64,000 nt of DNA, from positions 62,001-126,000 of the forward strand of contig CAXQZU010000030.1 of NCBI GenBank assembly GCA_964228555.1. The letters are read 5' to 3'. How positions within the stretch are numbered: the first letter of the stretch is position 1; each line of letters starts with the position of its first letter. Source of the stretch: CAXQZU01 sp964228555 (GTDB lineage: Bacteria; Planctomycetota; PLA2; JAEUHO01). Under the pieces are notes generated by a model. That model saw only the letters and a list, made by a program, of their open reading frames with translations, had not been told where the DNA came from and searched no databases. The translations under genes were made by a program, and so were the position numbers. Shown here in pieces: positions 44,533-54,400 of the stretch.

Positions 44533-46263
44533 ATGCGCACGCGTTCCTTCCCGTGGTGGACCCTGCTGGCGCTCGCGGCGGTGGCTGCGCTGGGCTGGCT
44601 GGGTTGGCAGGGGCTGTCGCCGGCCACCGAGGCCCCGCCGCCCCCGCTGGCCACCGCGACGCGCGGCCTGCTGCGCATCACCGTGCTGGAGGCGGGCAGC
44701 CTCGAGGCCCTCAAGAGCACCACGGTCAGCAGCCAGGTCGAGGGGCAGGCCGCGATCATCTACCTGGTCGAGGAAGGCACCGTGCTGGGGCCTGACGACG
44801 TGCGTGCGGGCCGCGTGCTGGTCAAGCTGGACGCCAGCGACCTCGAGGAGCGCATCTCCAAGCAGCTCATCGACGTGCAGGCCGCCCGCGCGGCCAAGGT
44901 CAACGCCGAGGCCAGCCTCTCCATCCAGCAGCAGGAGGACGCCAGCAAGGAGCGGCAGGCCGCCCTCAAGGTGGAGTTCGCCGACCTCGACCTCAACCGC
45001 TACGTGGGCGGCGAGGTGGCCGCCCGCCTCGAGAAGGCGCGCCGGGACGTGCTGGACGGGACGTCCCGCGAGGAAGACCTCGAGCGCGCGTTGCGCTCCG
45101 CGCTGGAGGACCCGGCCCTCAAGGGCGAGGCGCAGCAGCGGCTGCGCCAGCTCAACAGCGACATCTCGCTGGCTGCGGAGGACCTCAAGCGGGCCCAGGT
45201 GAAGTGGGAGTGGAGCCGCCGCCTGCTGGAGCGGGACTTCGTCAGCCGCGACGAGGAAGACGCCGACCGGCTGGCGCTGGAACGCCGCACCATCGAGCTG
45301 GAGCGCACGCGCACGGCGCAGGCCCAGTACGCCACCTATGACTTCGCCAAGGAGGTGACGCGGCTGTTGAGCGAGCGGGTCGAGGCCGAGGGCGAGCTGG
45401 CTCGCGTGCGCGAGCGTGCCCTCGCCGCGCAGGCCCGCGCGCAGGCCGAGCTGGCCTCCAAGCGCGAGCAGGAATCGCTGCAGGAGGCACGCTACGTGAA
45501 GTACCTCGCCCAGCGCGAGGCCTGCGTGATCAAGGCGACGCAGCCGGGCCTCGTGCTCTACGCCAGCAGCGGCGGCGACAACCGCTGGGGCAACGAGGAG
45601 CGCATCCGCGAGGGCGTGCAGGTGCGCGAGCGCCAGCCCATCCTCACGCTGCCCGACCTCGACCAGATGGGCGCACGCGTCAACATCCACGAGAGCGTGG
45701 TGGACAAGGTGCGGCCCGGCCAGCGCGTCACGGTCACCGTGGATGCCATGCCCGAGCAGCCGGTGGGCGGCTCGGTGGAGAGCGTCAAGACGCTGCCCAA
45801 CCCGGCGGACCGCTGGATGAACCCCGACCTCAAGGTGTACGCCACCCTGCTGCGGCTGGACAGCGTGCTGCCCGGCATGCGGCCCGGCATGAGCGTGAAG
45901 GCCGAGATCCTCGTGGCGGAGGAGGCCGACGTGGTGCAGGTGCCCGTGCAGGCCGTGGGCGGTCCGGCGGGACGGCCCAGCGTGTGGGTCTGGGATGGCG
46001 CGCAGGCGCGCGAGCGGCGCGTGGAGCTGGGCGCAGGCAACGATCGCTTCGTGGCCGTGGCCTCGGGCCTGCAGGCCGGCGAGCGCGTGCTGCTGGCGCC
46101 CCCGCGCGCTGCCCCGGCCCCCGCAGCGCAGGAAGCCGGGGGCGGCGGGCCTGCCGCCGGCGAGCGCCCGGGCGGCGCGGGCAAGGGCCGCAACGGTCCC
46201 CGCCAGGGCACGCCGCGACCCGAGGCCGGCGACGGCAGCGCCTCCGCCCCGGCGGCACGGTGA
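44533..46263 (+). CDS. Periplasmic adaptor (HlyD/MacA family) with very long coiled coil
   Basis: 576 residues: one N-terminal membrane helix (LLALAAVAALGWLGW), half of a lipoyl domain (LRITVLEAGSLEAL), then about 230 residues of charged coiled coil (about 105-335). The second half-lipoyl domain, beta-barrel (ILTLPDLDQMGARVNIHESV) and membrane-proximal domain follow. Typical MacA is about 370 residues, so the hairpin is much longer and implies a wide gap to bridge. A Gly/Arg/Pro tail ends the protein. GTG 44518, overlapping the TolC stop, is an alternative start. Confidence 0.87.
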   Translation: MRTRSFPWWTLLALAAVAALGWLGWQGLSPATEAPPPPLATATRGLLRITVLEAGSLEALKSTTVSSQVEGQAAIIYLVEEGTVLGPDDVRAGRVLVKLDASDLEERISKQLIDVQAARAAKVNAEASLSIQQQEDASKERQAALKVEFADLDLNRYVGGEVAARLEKARRDVLDGTSREEDLERALRSALEDPALKGEAQQRLRQLNSDISLAAEDLKRAQVKWEWSRRLLERDFVSRDEEDADRLALERRTIELERTRTAQAQYATYDFAKEVTRLLSERVEAEGELARVRERALAAQARAQAELASKREQESLQEARYVKYLAQREACVIKATQPGLVLYASSGGDNRWGNEERIREGVQVRERQPILTLPDLDQMGARVNIHESVVDKVRPGQRVTVTVDAMPEQPVGGSVESVKTLPNPADRWMNPDLKVYATLLRLDSVLPGMRPGMSVKAEILVAEEADVVQVPVQAVGGPAGRPSVWVWDGAQARERRVELGAGNDRFVAVASGLQAGERVLLAPPRAAPAPAAQEAGGGGPAAGERPGGAGKGRNGPRQGTPRPEAGDGSASAPAAR

Positions 46264-46273
46264 CTGCGCCCGC

Positions 46274-46978
46274 ATGACGGCGCCGCTGGCCGCCCGCCTC
46301 GAGCATGTCTCGCGCGTCTATGCGACGGGCGAGGCGCAGGTGCGCGCGCTCGACGACGTGACACTGGACTTCCCGGCCGGCTCCTACAGCGCGATCGTGG
46401 GACAGTCCGGATCGGGCAAGTCCACGCTGCTCAACGTGCTGGGCCTGCTGGACCGCCCCACCGGGGGCCGCTACCTGCTGGGCGGCGAGGACGTCTCCGC
46501 GCTGGGCGACGACCGGATCTCGCAAGCCCGGGGACGGCGGCTGGGCTTCGTGTTCCAGTCCTTCCACCTGATCCCGCACCTCACGGTGCTCGAGAACATC
46601 GAGGTGCCGATGGAGTACGCCGGCGTGCCGGCGGCCGCCATGCGCGAGCGTGCGCTGGAGCTGGCCGGACGCATGGGCCTCCGCCACCGCCTCGACCACC
46701 GGCCCACGCAGCTCTCCGGCGGGCAGCAGCAGCGCGTCGCCATCGCGCGCGCGCTGGCCAATCGCCCGCTGGTCCTGCTGGCCGACGAGCCGACGGGCAA
46801 CCTCGACAGCGCCACGGGGCTGGAGATCCTCGCCCTGCTCGACGAGCTGCACGCGCAGGGCACCACCCTCGTCGTGGTCACGCACGACCCCCACGTGGCC
46901 GCGCGCGCAGGGCGCGTGGTGCGCATGCTGGACGGCCGCGTCGAGTCGATCACGGCCCGGCCAGGCGGTGCGGCATGA
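46274..46978 (+). CDS. MacB-type ABC ATPase
   Basis: 234 residues with all ABC motifs: GQSGSGKSTLLN, FQSFHLIPHLTVLENI, LSGGQQQRVAIARAL, LLADEPTGNLDS and VTHDPHVA. This is the LolD/MacB class of ATPase, which drives mechanotransmission rather than simple transport. Its stop overlaps the permease ATG (ATGA), and it lies 10 bp after the adaptor, completing a MacAB-TolC-like operon. Confidence 0.93.
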   Translation: MTAPLAARLEHVSRVYATGEAQVRALDDVTLDFPAGSYSAIVGQSGSGKSTLLNVLGLLDRPTGGRYLLGGEDVSALGDDRISQARGRRLGFVFQSFHLIPHLTVLENIEVPMEYAGVPAAAMRERALELAGRMGLRHRLDHRPTQLSGGQQQRVAIARALANRPLVLLADEPTGNLDSATGLEILALLDELHAQGTTLVVVTHDPHVAARAGRVVRMLDGRVESITARPGGAA

Positions 46979-48240
46979 GGTTTGGCCGCCTGCTGCGCCT
47001 GGCCTGGAAGAGCCTGTGGCTGCACCGCCTGCGCTCGCTGCTCACCATGCTCGGCATGCTGTTCGGCGTGGGCAGCGTGGTGGCCATGCTGGCCATCGGC
47101 GAGGGGGCGAGCCAGGACGCGCAGGCCCAGATCCGCCGCCTGGGCAGCCGCAACCTGCTGCTGGCCTCCATCGCCCCCCAGGCCTCCAGCAGTGCCTCGG
47201 AGCGCAACAGCACGGAGCTCCGCTACGGGTTGCTGCGCAGCGCCGAGCGGCGCATCGTGGAGACGGTGCCGGGGGTTGCCCGCGTGGTGCCGCGGCGCGA
47301 CATCAAGGTCGAGGCGCGCTACGGGCCGCGCAAGTTCAGCACCGTGCTGCTGGGCACCACGCCCGACTACGCAGGGGTGGCCAACCTCCGGCTGGAGGCC
47401 GGACGCTTCCTGGCCGCGGCCGACGGGCTGGAGCGCCGCGGCGTGGTGGTGCTGGGCTCGGTGGCCGCCCAGCGGCTCTTCCTGGGCAGCGACCCGCTCG
47501 ACCGGCTGGTGCGGGTGGGCAGCGACGCCTACCGCGTGGTGGGCGTGCTGGCCCAGCGGGGCGAGGGCACCGGCGGCACGGCCGGCACGGGCGGCGAGAG
47601 CGATGAGGCGCTGTACACGCCGCTGGAGACCGTCTCCGACCGCTTCGGGCGCAGCGTCGTGCACCGCACGGCGGGCGGTCGGCAGCGCGAGGCGGTGGAG
47701 CTGCACCGCATCACGGTGGAGGCCACCTCGCTGGAGCAGGTGCCGGTGGTGGCCGAGGCCCTGCGCGCCTTCCTCGAGCAGGCCCACCCCCGCGACGACG
47801 TGCGCCTCACGGTACCCCTCGAGCTGCTGCGCCAGGCCGAGGAGACCAAGCGCATCTTCACCGTGGTGCTGGGAAGCATGGCCGCCATCAGCCTGCTGGT
47901 GGGCGGCATCGGCATCATGAACATCATGCTGGCGACCGTGGTGGAGCGGACGCGCGAGATCGGCGTGCGCCGCGCGCTCGGGGCGCGACGCTCGCACATC
48001 GTCAGCCAGTTCCTCGTGGAGACGCTGGTGCTGGCCATGCTGGGCGGCCTCGTGGGCCTCGCGGCCGGCAAGGGCTTTGCCCACCTCGCGGCCTGGTTCG
48101 GCCGGGTGAGCGTGGTGATCACGCCAGCCTCGCTGGTGCTGGCCTTCGGCACCTGCCTGCTGGTGGGCCTCGTGTTCGGCATCTACCCCGCGCGGCGCGC
48201 CGCAGGCCTCGACCCGGTGGAGGCGTTGAGGCGCGAGTGA
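46975..48240 (+). CDS. MacB-type ABC permease
   Basis: 421 residues with the MacB/FtsX layout: one helix near the N-terminus (SLLTMLGMLFGVGSVVAMLAI), a large periplasmic domain (about 50-290), then three helices in the FtsX domain (MAAISLLVGGIGIMNIMLAT, ETLVLAMLGGLVGLAAG, ITPASLVLAFGTCLLVGLVF). The signature ERTREIGVRRALGAR is present. It should export a drug, peptide or lipid-like substrate with the upstream adaptor and TolC. Ends 10 bp before a convergent gene. Confidence 0.93.
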   Translation: MRFGRLLRLAWKSLWLHRLRSLLTMLGMLFGVGSVVAMLAIGEGASQDAQAQIRRLGSRNLLLASIAPQASSSASERNSTELRYGLLRSAERRIVETVPGVARVVPRRDIKVEARYGPRKFSTVLLGTTPDYAGVANLRLEAGRFLAAADGLERRGVVVLGSVAAQRLFLGSDPLDRLVRVGSDAYRVVGVLAQRGEGTGGTAGTGGESDEALYTPLETVSDRFGRSVVHRTAGGRQREAVELHRITVEATSLEQVPVVAEALRAFLEQAHPRDDVRLTVPLELLRQAEETKRIFTVVLGSMAAISLLVGGIGIMNIMLATVVERTREIGVRRALGARRSHIVSQFLVETLVLAMLGGLVGLAAGKGFAHLAAWFGRVSVVITPASLVLAFGTCLLVGLVFGIYPARRAAGLDPVEALRRE

Positions 48241-48242
48241 GA

Positions 48243-48259
48243 GCCCGCCCTCAGCGGGC
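48243..48259. terminator. Short GC hairpin at the MacB/hypothetical convergent junction
   Basis: GCCCGC (48243-48248) pairs with GCGGGC (48254-48259) around CCTCA. The facing stop codons TGA (48238) and TCA (48251) flank or lie in it. Weak by itself. Confidence 0.35.
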
Positions 48260-48745
48260 CCCGTCCTCGCAGCCCAGCGCGTCGGGCACGATCTCGACGC
48301 GCACGCGCGCCGCGAGGTGCATCTCGCCCATCACGAGCGCGGGCTGCTCCACGAACAGCACGGTGGGCCCCAGGCCCGTGGCCCGCCGCTCCAGCGGCTG
48401 GCGCATCGCGCCCTCCAGCGGGACCCGCTCCGCCGTGGCCAGCGCCGGCAGGTGGCCAGGCTCGCCCGGGAGCGCCGCGCCCAGCCGGCCCCACACCAGC
48501 GTGGAGCGCACCCCCGGCGGCAGGTCCACCGTGAAGCGCAGCGTGGCCGCGCGGTCGACCGTGAAGCCGTACCACGCCCCGTGGCCCAGCAGGTCCAGGC
48601 GCGCCTCCAGCACCTGCGCGCTGCCCGCAGCGAGGCCCGCGGGCCCCGCGCCGGCCCGGCCTCCACGCTGCCAGGCCAGCCCGGCGGCCATGCCCGCGCC
48701 CAGCGCGGCCAGCACCAGCAGCACGGCAACGGGGGCACGCAGCAT
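48251..48745 (-). CDS. Hypothetical membrane-anchored protein
   Basis: 164 residues with an N-terminal hydrophobic anchor or signal (VAVLLVLAALGAGMAAGLAW). The rest is beta-rich (GAWYGFTVDRAATLRFTVDL, ARVRVEIVPDALGC) and looks like a small secreted beta-sandwich. No known domain. It lies alone between the efflux operon and leuS. TACGAC lies 6 nt before ATG 48745, so it may be leaderless. Confidence 0.6.
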   Translation of the reverse strand: MLRAPVAVLLVLAALGAGMAAGLAWQRGGRAGAGPAGLAAGSAQVLEARLDLLGHGAWYGFTVDRAATLRFTVDLPPGVRSTLVWGRLGAALPGEPGHLPALATAERVPLEGAMRQPLERRATGLGPTVLFVEQPALVMGEMHLAARVRVEIVPDALGCEDGAR

Positions 48746-48751
48746 GACCGA

Positions 48752-48757
48752 GTCGTA
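48752..48757 (-). promoter_or_regulatory. -10-like element before the hypothetical membrane protein
   Basis: TACGAC on the minus strand, 6 nt before ATG 48745. It lacks the final T of TAnnnT, so support is weaker than for the other leaderless candidates. Confidence 0.3.
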
Positions 48758-48801
48758 CCTCCGGGAGCGTGCCCGTGCGAGGGAGAACAGGGCCCGAAGG
48801 G

Positions 48802-48807
48802 TATGCT
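48802..48807 (+). promoter_or_regulatory. Possible -10 for leuS
   Basis: TATGCT, 25 nt before GTG 48833. It overlaps the alternative in-frame ATG at 48803, which argues for the GTG start. Confidence 0.4.
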
Positions 48808-48832
48808 CCGGCCTTTCCCGCGCGAGCCTCCC

Positions 48833-51355
48833 GTGAGCAAGCCCTACGACCCCCACGCCTGCGAGCGCCACTGGCAGGAGGCGTGGGCCCGCGAGGGGGC
48901 GTTCCGCACGCGCGACGACGCGCAGCGGCCCAAGAAGTACGTGCTGGACATGTTCCCCTACCCCTCCGGCGAGGGGCTGCACATGGGCCATGCCTCCGTC
49001 TACACGATCAGCGATGCGATCGCCCGCGTGGCCCGCGCGCAGGGCTTCGACGTGCTGCACCCCACGGGCTGGGACGCCTTCGGCCTGCCCGCCGAGCAGT
49101 TCGCCATCGAGCACCAGGTCCACCCCCGGGAGGCCGTGCAGCGCAACGTGGCCACCTTCAAGCGCCAGATGCAGCGCATGGGCTGGTCCATCGACTGGGA
49201 TCGCGAGATCGACACCACCGAGCCGGCCTACTACCGCTGGACCCAGTGGATCTTCCTGCGCCTGTTCGAGAAGGGCCTTGCCTACGAGGCCGAGGTGCCC
49301 GTGAACTGGTGCGAGGCGCTGGGCACCGTGCTGGCCAACGAGGAGGTCATCGACGGCCGCAGCGAGCGCGGCGGCCACCCGGTGGTGCGCCGCCCGATGA
49401 AGCAGTGGATGCTGCGCATCACGGCGTACGCCGAGCGCCTCATCGCCGACCTCGACGGGCTGGACTGGCCCGAGCGCATCAAGGAGATGCAACGCGAGTG
49501 GATCGGCCGCTCCGAGGGGGCCGAGGTGCGCTTCGAGGTGCCCGGCCAGGGCGCGTTCACGGTCTTCACCACGCGCCCCGACACGCTGTTCGGCGCCACC
49601 TTCTGCGTGCTGGCGCCCGAGCACCCACTGGTCGAGCGCATCGCCACGCCTGCCCAGCAGGCCGAGGTGCGCGCCTACGTCGAGCGCGCGGCCAAGCGCT
49701 CGGACCGCGACCGCACGGCGGACGTGAAGGCGAAGACCGGCGTGGCCACCGGGGCCCATGCCCGCAACCCTGCCACGGGCGAGCCCATCCCGGTGTGGGT
49801 GGCCGACTACGTGCTGCCCACGTACGGCACCGGCGCCGTGATGGCCGTCCCGGCCCACGACCAGCGCGACTGGGACTTCGCCCGCGCGATGGGCCTGCCC
49901 GTGCGCGAGGTGATCTCCGGCGGCGCGGTGGGCGAGGCGGCGCACGAGGGCGAGGGCCGGCTGGTGAACAGCGGCTTCCTCGACGGCATGGAGGTGGGCG
50001 CGGCCAAGCGCGCGATGGTCGACTGGCTGGCGCGCGAGGGGCACGGAAAGGCCCGCGTGCAGTACAAGCTGCGCGACTGGCTCTTCGCCCGCCAGCGCTA
50101 CTGGGGCGAGCCCTTCCCGCTGGTCCACGGCCGGGACGGCAAGGTCGTGCCGGTGCCCGAGCGCGACCTGCCCGTGACACTGCCCGAGGTGGCCTCCTAC
50201 AAGCCCACCGGGACGGGCGAGAGCCCGCTGGCCGGGGTGCCCGGCTGGGTGGCCACCACCGACCCGCGCGATGGCAGCCCGGCCCGACGCGAGACCAACA
50301 CCATGCCGCAGTGGGCCGGCTCGTGCTGGTACTACCTGCGCTTCATCGACCCGCGCAACCCCTCGGCCTTCTGCGACCCGGCCAAGGAACGGCGCTGGAT
50401 GCCGGTGGACGTGTACATCGGCGGGGCCGAGCACGCCGTGCTGCACCTGCTCTACGCGCGCTTCTGGCACAAGGTGCTCTACGACCTGGGCCTCGTCAGC
50501 ACGAAGGAGCCCTTCCAGCGCCTCGTCAACCAGGGCATGGTCCTGGCGCCCTCCTACCGGGCCGGCGCCGAGGGCCCCTACCTGCGCCCCGACGAGGTGG
50601 AACCGCGTGGCGAGCAAGCCATCGTGAAGGCCACGGGCCAGCCGGCCACGGTCGTGGTCGAGAAGATGAGCAAGTCGAAGAAGAACGTGGTGAACCCGGA
50701 CACCGTGGTCAAGGACTACGGGGCCGACGTCTGCCGCCTCTACCTGCTCTTCATGGGGCCCACGGAGAGCAACAAGGTCTGGGACCACGCGGGCATCGAG
50801 GGCCTGCGCCGCTTCCACGCCCGGGCGTGGCGCCTGTTCCTGGGGACGGACCGCCAGCCCGCCGCCCCGCGCACCGAGGCAGCGGCCACGGGCGAGGCGC
50901 GGCGCGTGCTGCACGCCACCATTGCCGGGGTGACCCGCGACGTGGAGGCGCTGGCCTACAACACCGCCATCAGCAAGCTGATGGTGATGCTCAACACCAT
51001 GCAGGACCTCCCCGCGGTGCCGGTGGAGATGCTCGACGCCTTCGCGCGCCTGCTGCAGCCCTTCGCCCCGCACGCGGCCGAGGAGTTCTGGGCCACGCTG
51101 GGGCGCGAGGGACTGGTCAGCCACGCCGCCTGGCCGGTGCACGACCCCGCCGCCCTCGTGGCCGCGCAGGTGGAGCTGGGCGTCCAGGTCGACGGCAAGG
51201 TGCGCGGTCGCATCACGGTGGACGCCTCGCTGTCCGATGCCGAGGTGCTGGCGGTGGCGCTGGCCCTGCCCGAGGTAGCCAAGGTGCTGGAGGGGCGCTC
51301 GCTGGCCAGCACGCGCGTGGTGAAGGGCCGGCTGGTGGTGCTGGCCACGCGCTAG
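48833..51355 (+). CDS. leuS: Leucyl-tRNA synthetase
   Basis: Class I synthetase of 840 residues that charges tRNA-Leu. HIGH-type motif HMGH at residues 50-53 (YPSGEGLHMGHASVY), the editing domain with FTTRPDTLFGATF and VPAHDQRDWDFA, NTMPQWAGSCWYYLRF, and KMSKS at 611-615 (KMSKSKKN). Length matches bacterial LeuRS. The start is uncertain: GTG 48833 gives VSKPYDPHACERHW; ATG 48803 would add ten residues but lies in a -10-like hexamer. The 477-bp upstream of 48833 includes the divergent hypothetical gene. Confidence 0.97.
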   Translation: MSKPYDPHACERHWQEAWAREGAFRTRDDAQRPKKYVLDMFPYPSGEGLHMGHASVYTISDAIARVARAQGFDVLHPTGWDAFGLPAEQFAIEHQVHPREAVQRNVATFKRQMQRMGWSIDWDREIDTTEPAYYRWTQWIFLRLFEKGLAYEAEVPVNWCEALGTVLANEEVIDGRSERGGHPVVRRPMKQWMLRITAYAERLIADLDGLDWPERIKEMQREWIGRSEGAEVRFEVPGQGAFTVFTTRPDTLFGATFCVLAPEHPLVERIATPAQQAEVRAYVERAAKRSDRDRTADVKAKTGVATGAHARNPATGEPIPVWVADYVLPTYGTGAVMAVPAHDQRDWDFARAMGLPVREVISGGAVGEAAHEGEGRLVNSGFLDGMEVGAAKRAMVDWLAREGHGKARVQYKLRDWLFARQRYWGEPFPLVHGRDGKVVPVPERDLPVTLPEVASYKPTGTGESPLAGVPGWVATTDPRDGSPARRETNTMPQWAGSCWYYLRFIDPRNPSAFCDPAKERRWMPVDVYIGGAEHAVLHLLYARFWHKVLYDLGLVSTKEPFQRLVNQGMVLAPSYRAGAEGPYLRPDEVEPRGEQAIVKATGQPATVVVEKMSKSKKNVVNPDTVVKDYGADVCRLYLLFMGPTESNKVWDHAGIEGLRRFHARAWRLFLGTDRQPAAPRTEAAATGEARRVLHATIAGVTRDVEALAYNTAISKLMVMLNTMQDLPAVPVEMLDAFARLLQPFAPHAAEEFWATLGREGLVSHAAWPVHDPAALVAAQVELGVQVDGKVRGRITVDASLSDAEVLAVALALPEVAKVLEGRSLASTRVVKGRLVVLATR

Positions 51356-51382
51356 GACGGCCGCGCGCTCGCGCCAGCGCCT

Positions 51383-51418
51383 CGGGGGCCGTGCCCAGGA
51401 GAGCCGCCACGGCCCCCG
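51383..51418. terminator. Bidirectional hairpin between leuS and the BNR/WD40 gene
   Basis: CGGGGGCCGTG (51383-51393) pairs perfectly with CACGGCCCCCG (51408-51418) around a 14-nt loop. It lies in a 141-bp convergent gap that holds no gene. Confidence 0.65.
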
Positions 51419-51496
51419 CCCGGGCACGGGGCTGCGAACCGGCGAGGGGCACGCGGGGCACGCTCGCAGGACAGCCCCACGAGCGGGAGCGCCGCC

Positions 51497-54400
51497 CTAG
51501 CGGGAAAGCCCCACGGCCGTGACGGGCTCGTCGTGGGCGGACTCGCGCGTCCAGGCCACGGCACCATCGGAGGTGCGCAGCAGGGCCAGCGAGGCTCCCT
51601 CGTCGCCACTGAGCAGCCACGCGCCGTCCTCGGACAGCGCCAGGGCGGTCACCGCCTTGCGCGGCCCCGCCCAGCTTCCGGGCAGCAGGGCCATGGCCGC
51701 GAGATCGATGACCTGCACGGCGTCCTCGCCCCCCGCGTAGGCACGCTTGGCCTGCGGATGGACGACCACGGCCATGCTCATCGGGTGGGGCAGCGGCACG
51801 GCCATCTTCTCCTTCCCGTCGGAGAGGCTGAACGCGCGCAGCATGGGCTCGCCGCCCGCCACCAGCAGGGCCCCGCCGTCGTCCCACACGGCCAGGGCGA
51901 AGGGATCGGCGGCCACCTGCACCTTCCAGCCGCTGGGCTTGCGGTCGGCAGCCCCCCACGCCAGCAGCGTGCGATCGAGGCTGGCGGTGTAGATCGTGCC
52001 GTCGGCCGCCTCGGCGATCGCCGTGATGCGCTTGGCATGGCCTGCCACGGCCTCGGCGTTCTTCGTCGCCACCTCGATCACGCACAGCTTGCCCGACTCC
52101 GTGCCCACGAGCAGGAACTTGCCATCGCGCGTGAAGCGCATGGCCGTGAACTCCTCGGGCAGCTTGACCTCGTTGCCTGCGACGAACTTGAGGTCATTGG
52201 CCGTCCAGAAGCGCACGCTCTGGTCACGGCTGGCCGTGGCCACCAGCGTCTTGTCGGGCGACAGGGCCACGCCGGTCACGGCCGCGCCGTGCCCGCGCAT
52301 GGCCATCTTGCTGCCGGCCTTCATGTTCCAGCCGGCCGCCACGAAGTCGCTCGAGGCCGAGAACGCGAGCATGCCCTCCGGCACCTCGGGCTTGGCGGGC
52401 GCAGGAGCGACGGGTGCCGGGCCCGGCCCGGGGACAGGGGCGGAGGGAGCCGCGGCCTCGCCCTTGCCGAAGGCGACCACGCCACCCGCCTCGCCCACGT
52501 TGCCCGCCAGCCAGCGCCCCGGGGCGCTGGGATCGGCGACCAGCCCGCTCACCTGCGCACGCGTGTCCGGCAGGCGGGTCAGGAGGGCCTTGGGATCGCT
52601 CACGGCGCCGCTGGCAACGCCCTTGAGTGCACTGCCCTGCACCGTCATGAAGGCGCGCTTGCCGGCTTCACCCTGCACCTGCACGGCCAGCACGGAGTCC
52701 GCGCCGCGGCGGGCCACCGCGAACCCGTTCCATGACGGGGTCTTGAACTCCGCCTTCTCGCCCCCCACGCCCAGGGCGACCCACGCCTGCGCGAGCGGCT
52801 GGGCGCCCTCGCCCGCCACCGGCGAGCGCACGAAGGCGTCATAGCCCTGGATGGCCACGTACAGGCAGCCCGACAGGGGATCCACCAGCACCGTGCGCAC
52901 GCGAGGCGGCAAGTCCTTCCTCTCGCCCGGCAGCCCGGTGCCCACGCTGGCCCAGGTCTTGCCGCCGTCGAGGGAAGCCACCACGCCACCCGCCTTCGGA
53001 TCGCGCAGTTCCTTCTTGGAGCCCGAGTAACGCCAGGGTGCGGGTGTCGTGCCTACCACCACCACGTCGGGCGAACGGGGATCGAGCGCGAGGCTGGAGG
53101 CCCACAGGCCGTCTTCCTCGGTCGCGCGTCCCCGCAACTCCCACGTCTGGCCCTTGTCCGACGACACGCGCACTTCCGCGCTGCGCTCGAGCACACACCA
53201 AAGGCGCCCGTCGGCACCCACCTGCATGTCCACCACGCCATCGACGCCACTGGCGGGCGTGAAGACGGGCTGCCATGTGGTGCCGTTGTCGGACGAGCGC
53301 AGCAGGCGACGGCCGGTGGCATACACCGATCCATCCGCGTCCTGCCGCATGCCCAGCACCGCCTGGGACAGCCGACCCGCCTGCGCCCACTTGGTGCCCC
53401 GGTCGGTGCTCACGTAGGCCACACCCTCGTCACTGCACGCGATGAGGGCGCCGTCCTTCACGTTCACGCCCACGGCCACGATGGCCGCCTTGGCTTGCGG
53501 CAGGTTCGCGGGCACGGACTCCCATGTCTTGCCCGCATCCTTGGAGACCCAGAGCCCGTTGACCCGGGAGAGGCCGTAGACCAGCTTGGGTTGCTTGAGG
53601 ATGAAGCCGAGCTCCACGAACTCCTCGGTGGGCTGGGAGACGTCGTCCCAGCGCTTGCCCGAGCCATCGGCGCTGGCCACGATGCCCCGGCCCCGCACGA
53701 TGCCGTAGAGGGGCTTGCCCGAGGGATGCCAGCCCACCCACGTGGCGTCGCCCTCCACGTTGGGGGTCTTGGGCCAGGACTCACCCTCCTTGGCACCGAC
53801 ATAGATGCCACGGGCGTCCGCCACGACCAGGTCGACGTCCTTGCCGGTCGCGGACCGCTGCGCCAGCCAGCGGATGTCGGGCAGCCCCTCGCCGACCTGC
53901 CGGTACTCGAACGACATCGGGCCCTTCTCGGCCGTCCAGACGCCTCGCCGGCCGGCGGTCACGATGAAGCCGCCCTTCGAGGTCTTGAGGACCACAGGCC
54001 AAGCCTCGTTGCCCAGGCCCGAGCCCGCGACGTTGCTGCCCGCGACCTGGTTCCACTTGGCACCGGAGTCGTTGGACTCGAACAGGCCGCCCTGCCAATC
54101 CCCCTCGGAGCGCGTGCCCGCGAGGATGCGGCTGGACTTCTCGGGGTCCACGCTGACCTCGAAGACAAGGTCGGCGTTCTGCTGGCCGCGCAGGCTGTAG
54201 GAGGTCAGGCCGCTGCTGACGGCGGTCCAGTTGCACGCGCCCAGGAGGTCGTCCGTGCGGTAGACCCGCCCCATCGTGACGAGGTAGGCGACCTTGTCCG
54301 CCTTGGCCAGGTCCACGGTGAGGCGCGCGGGGTTTCGCACGCCAGGCGGCGGGCGCACGCCCTTCATCATGCGTTCCAGATTGCCGCCCGTCTCGTCTCC

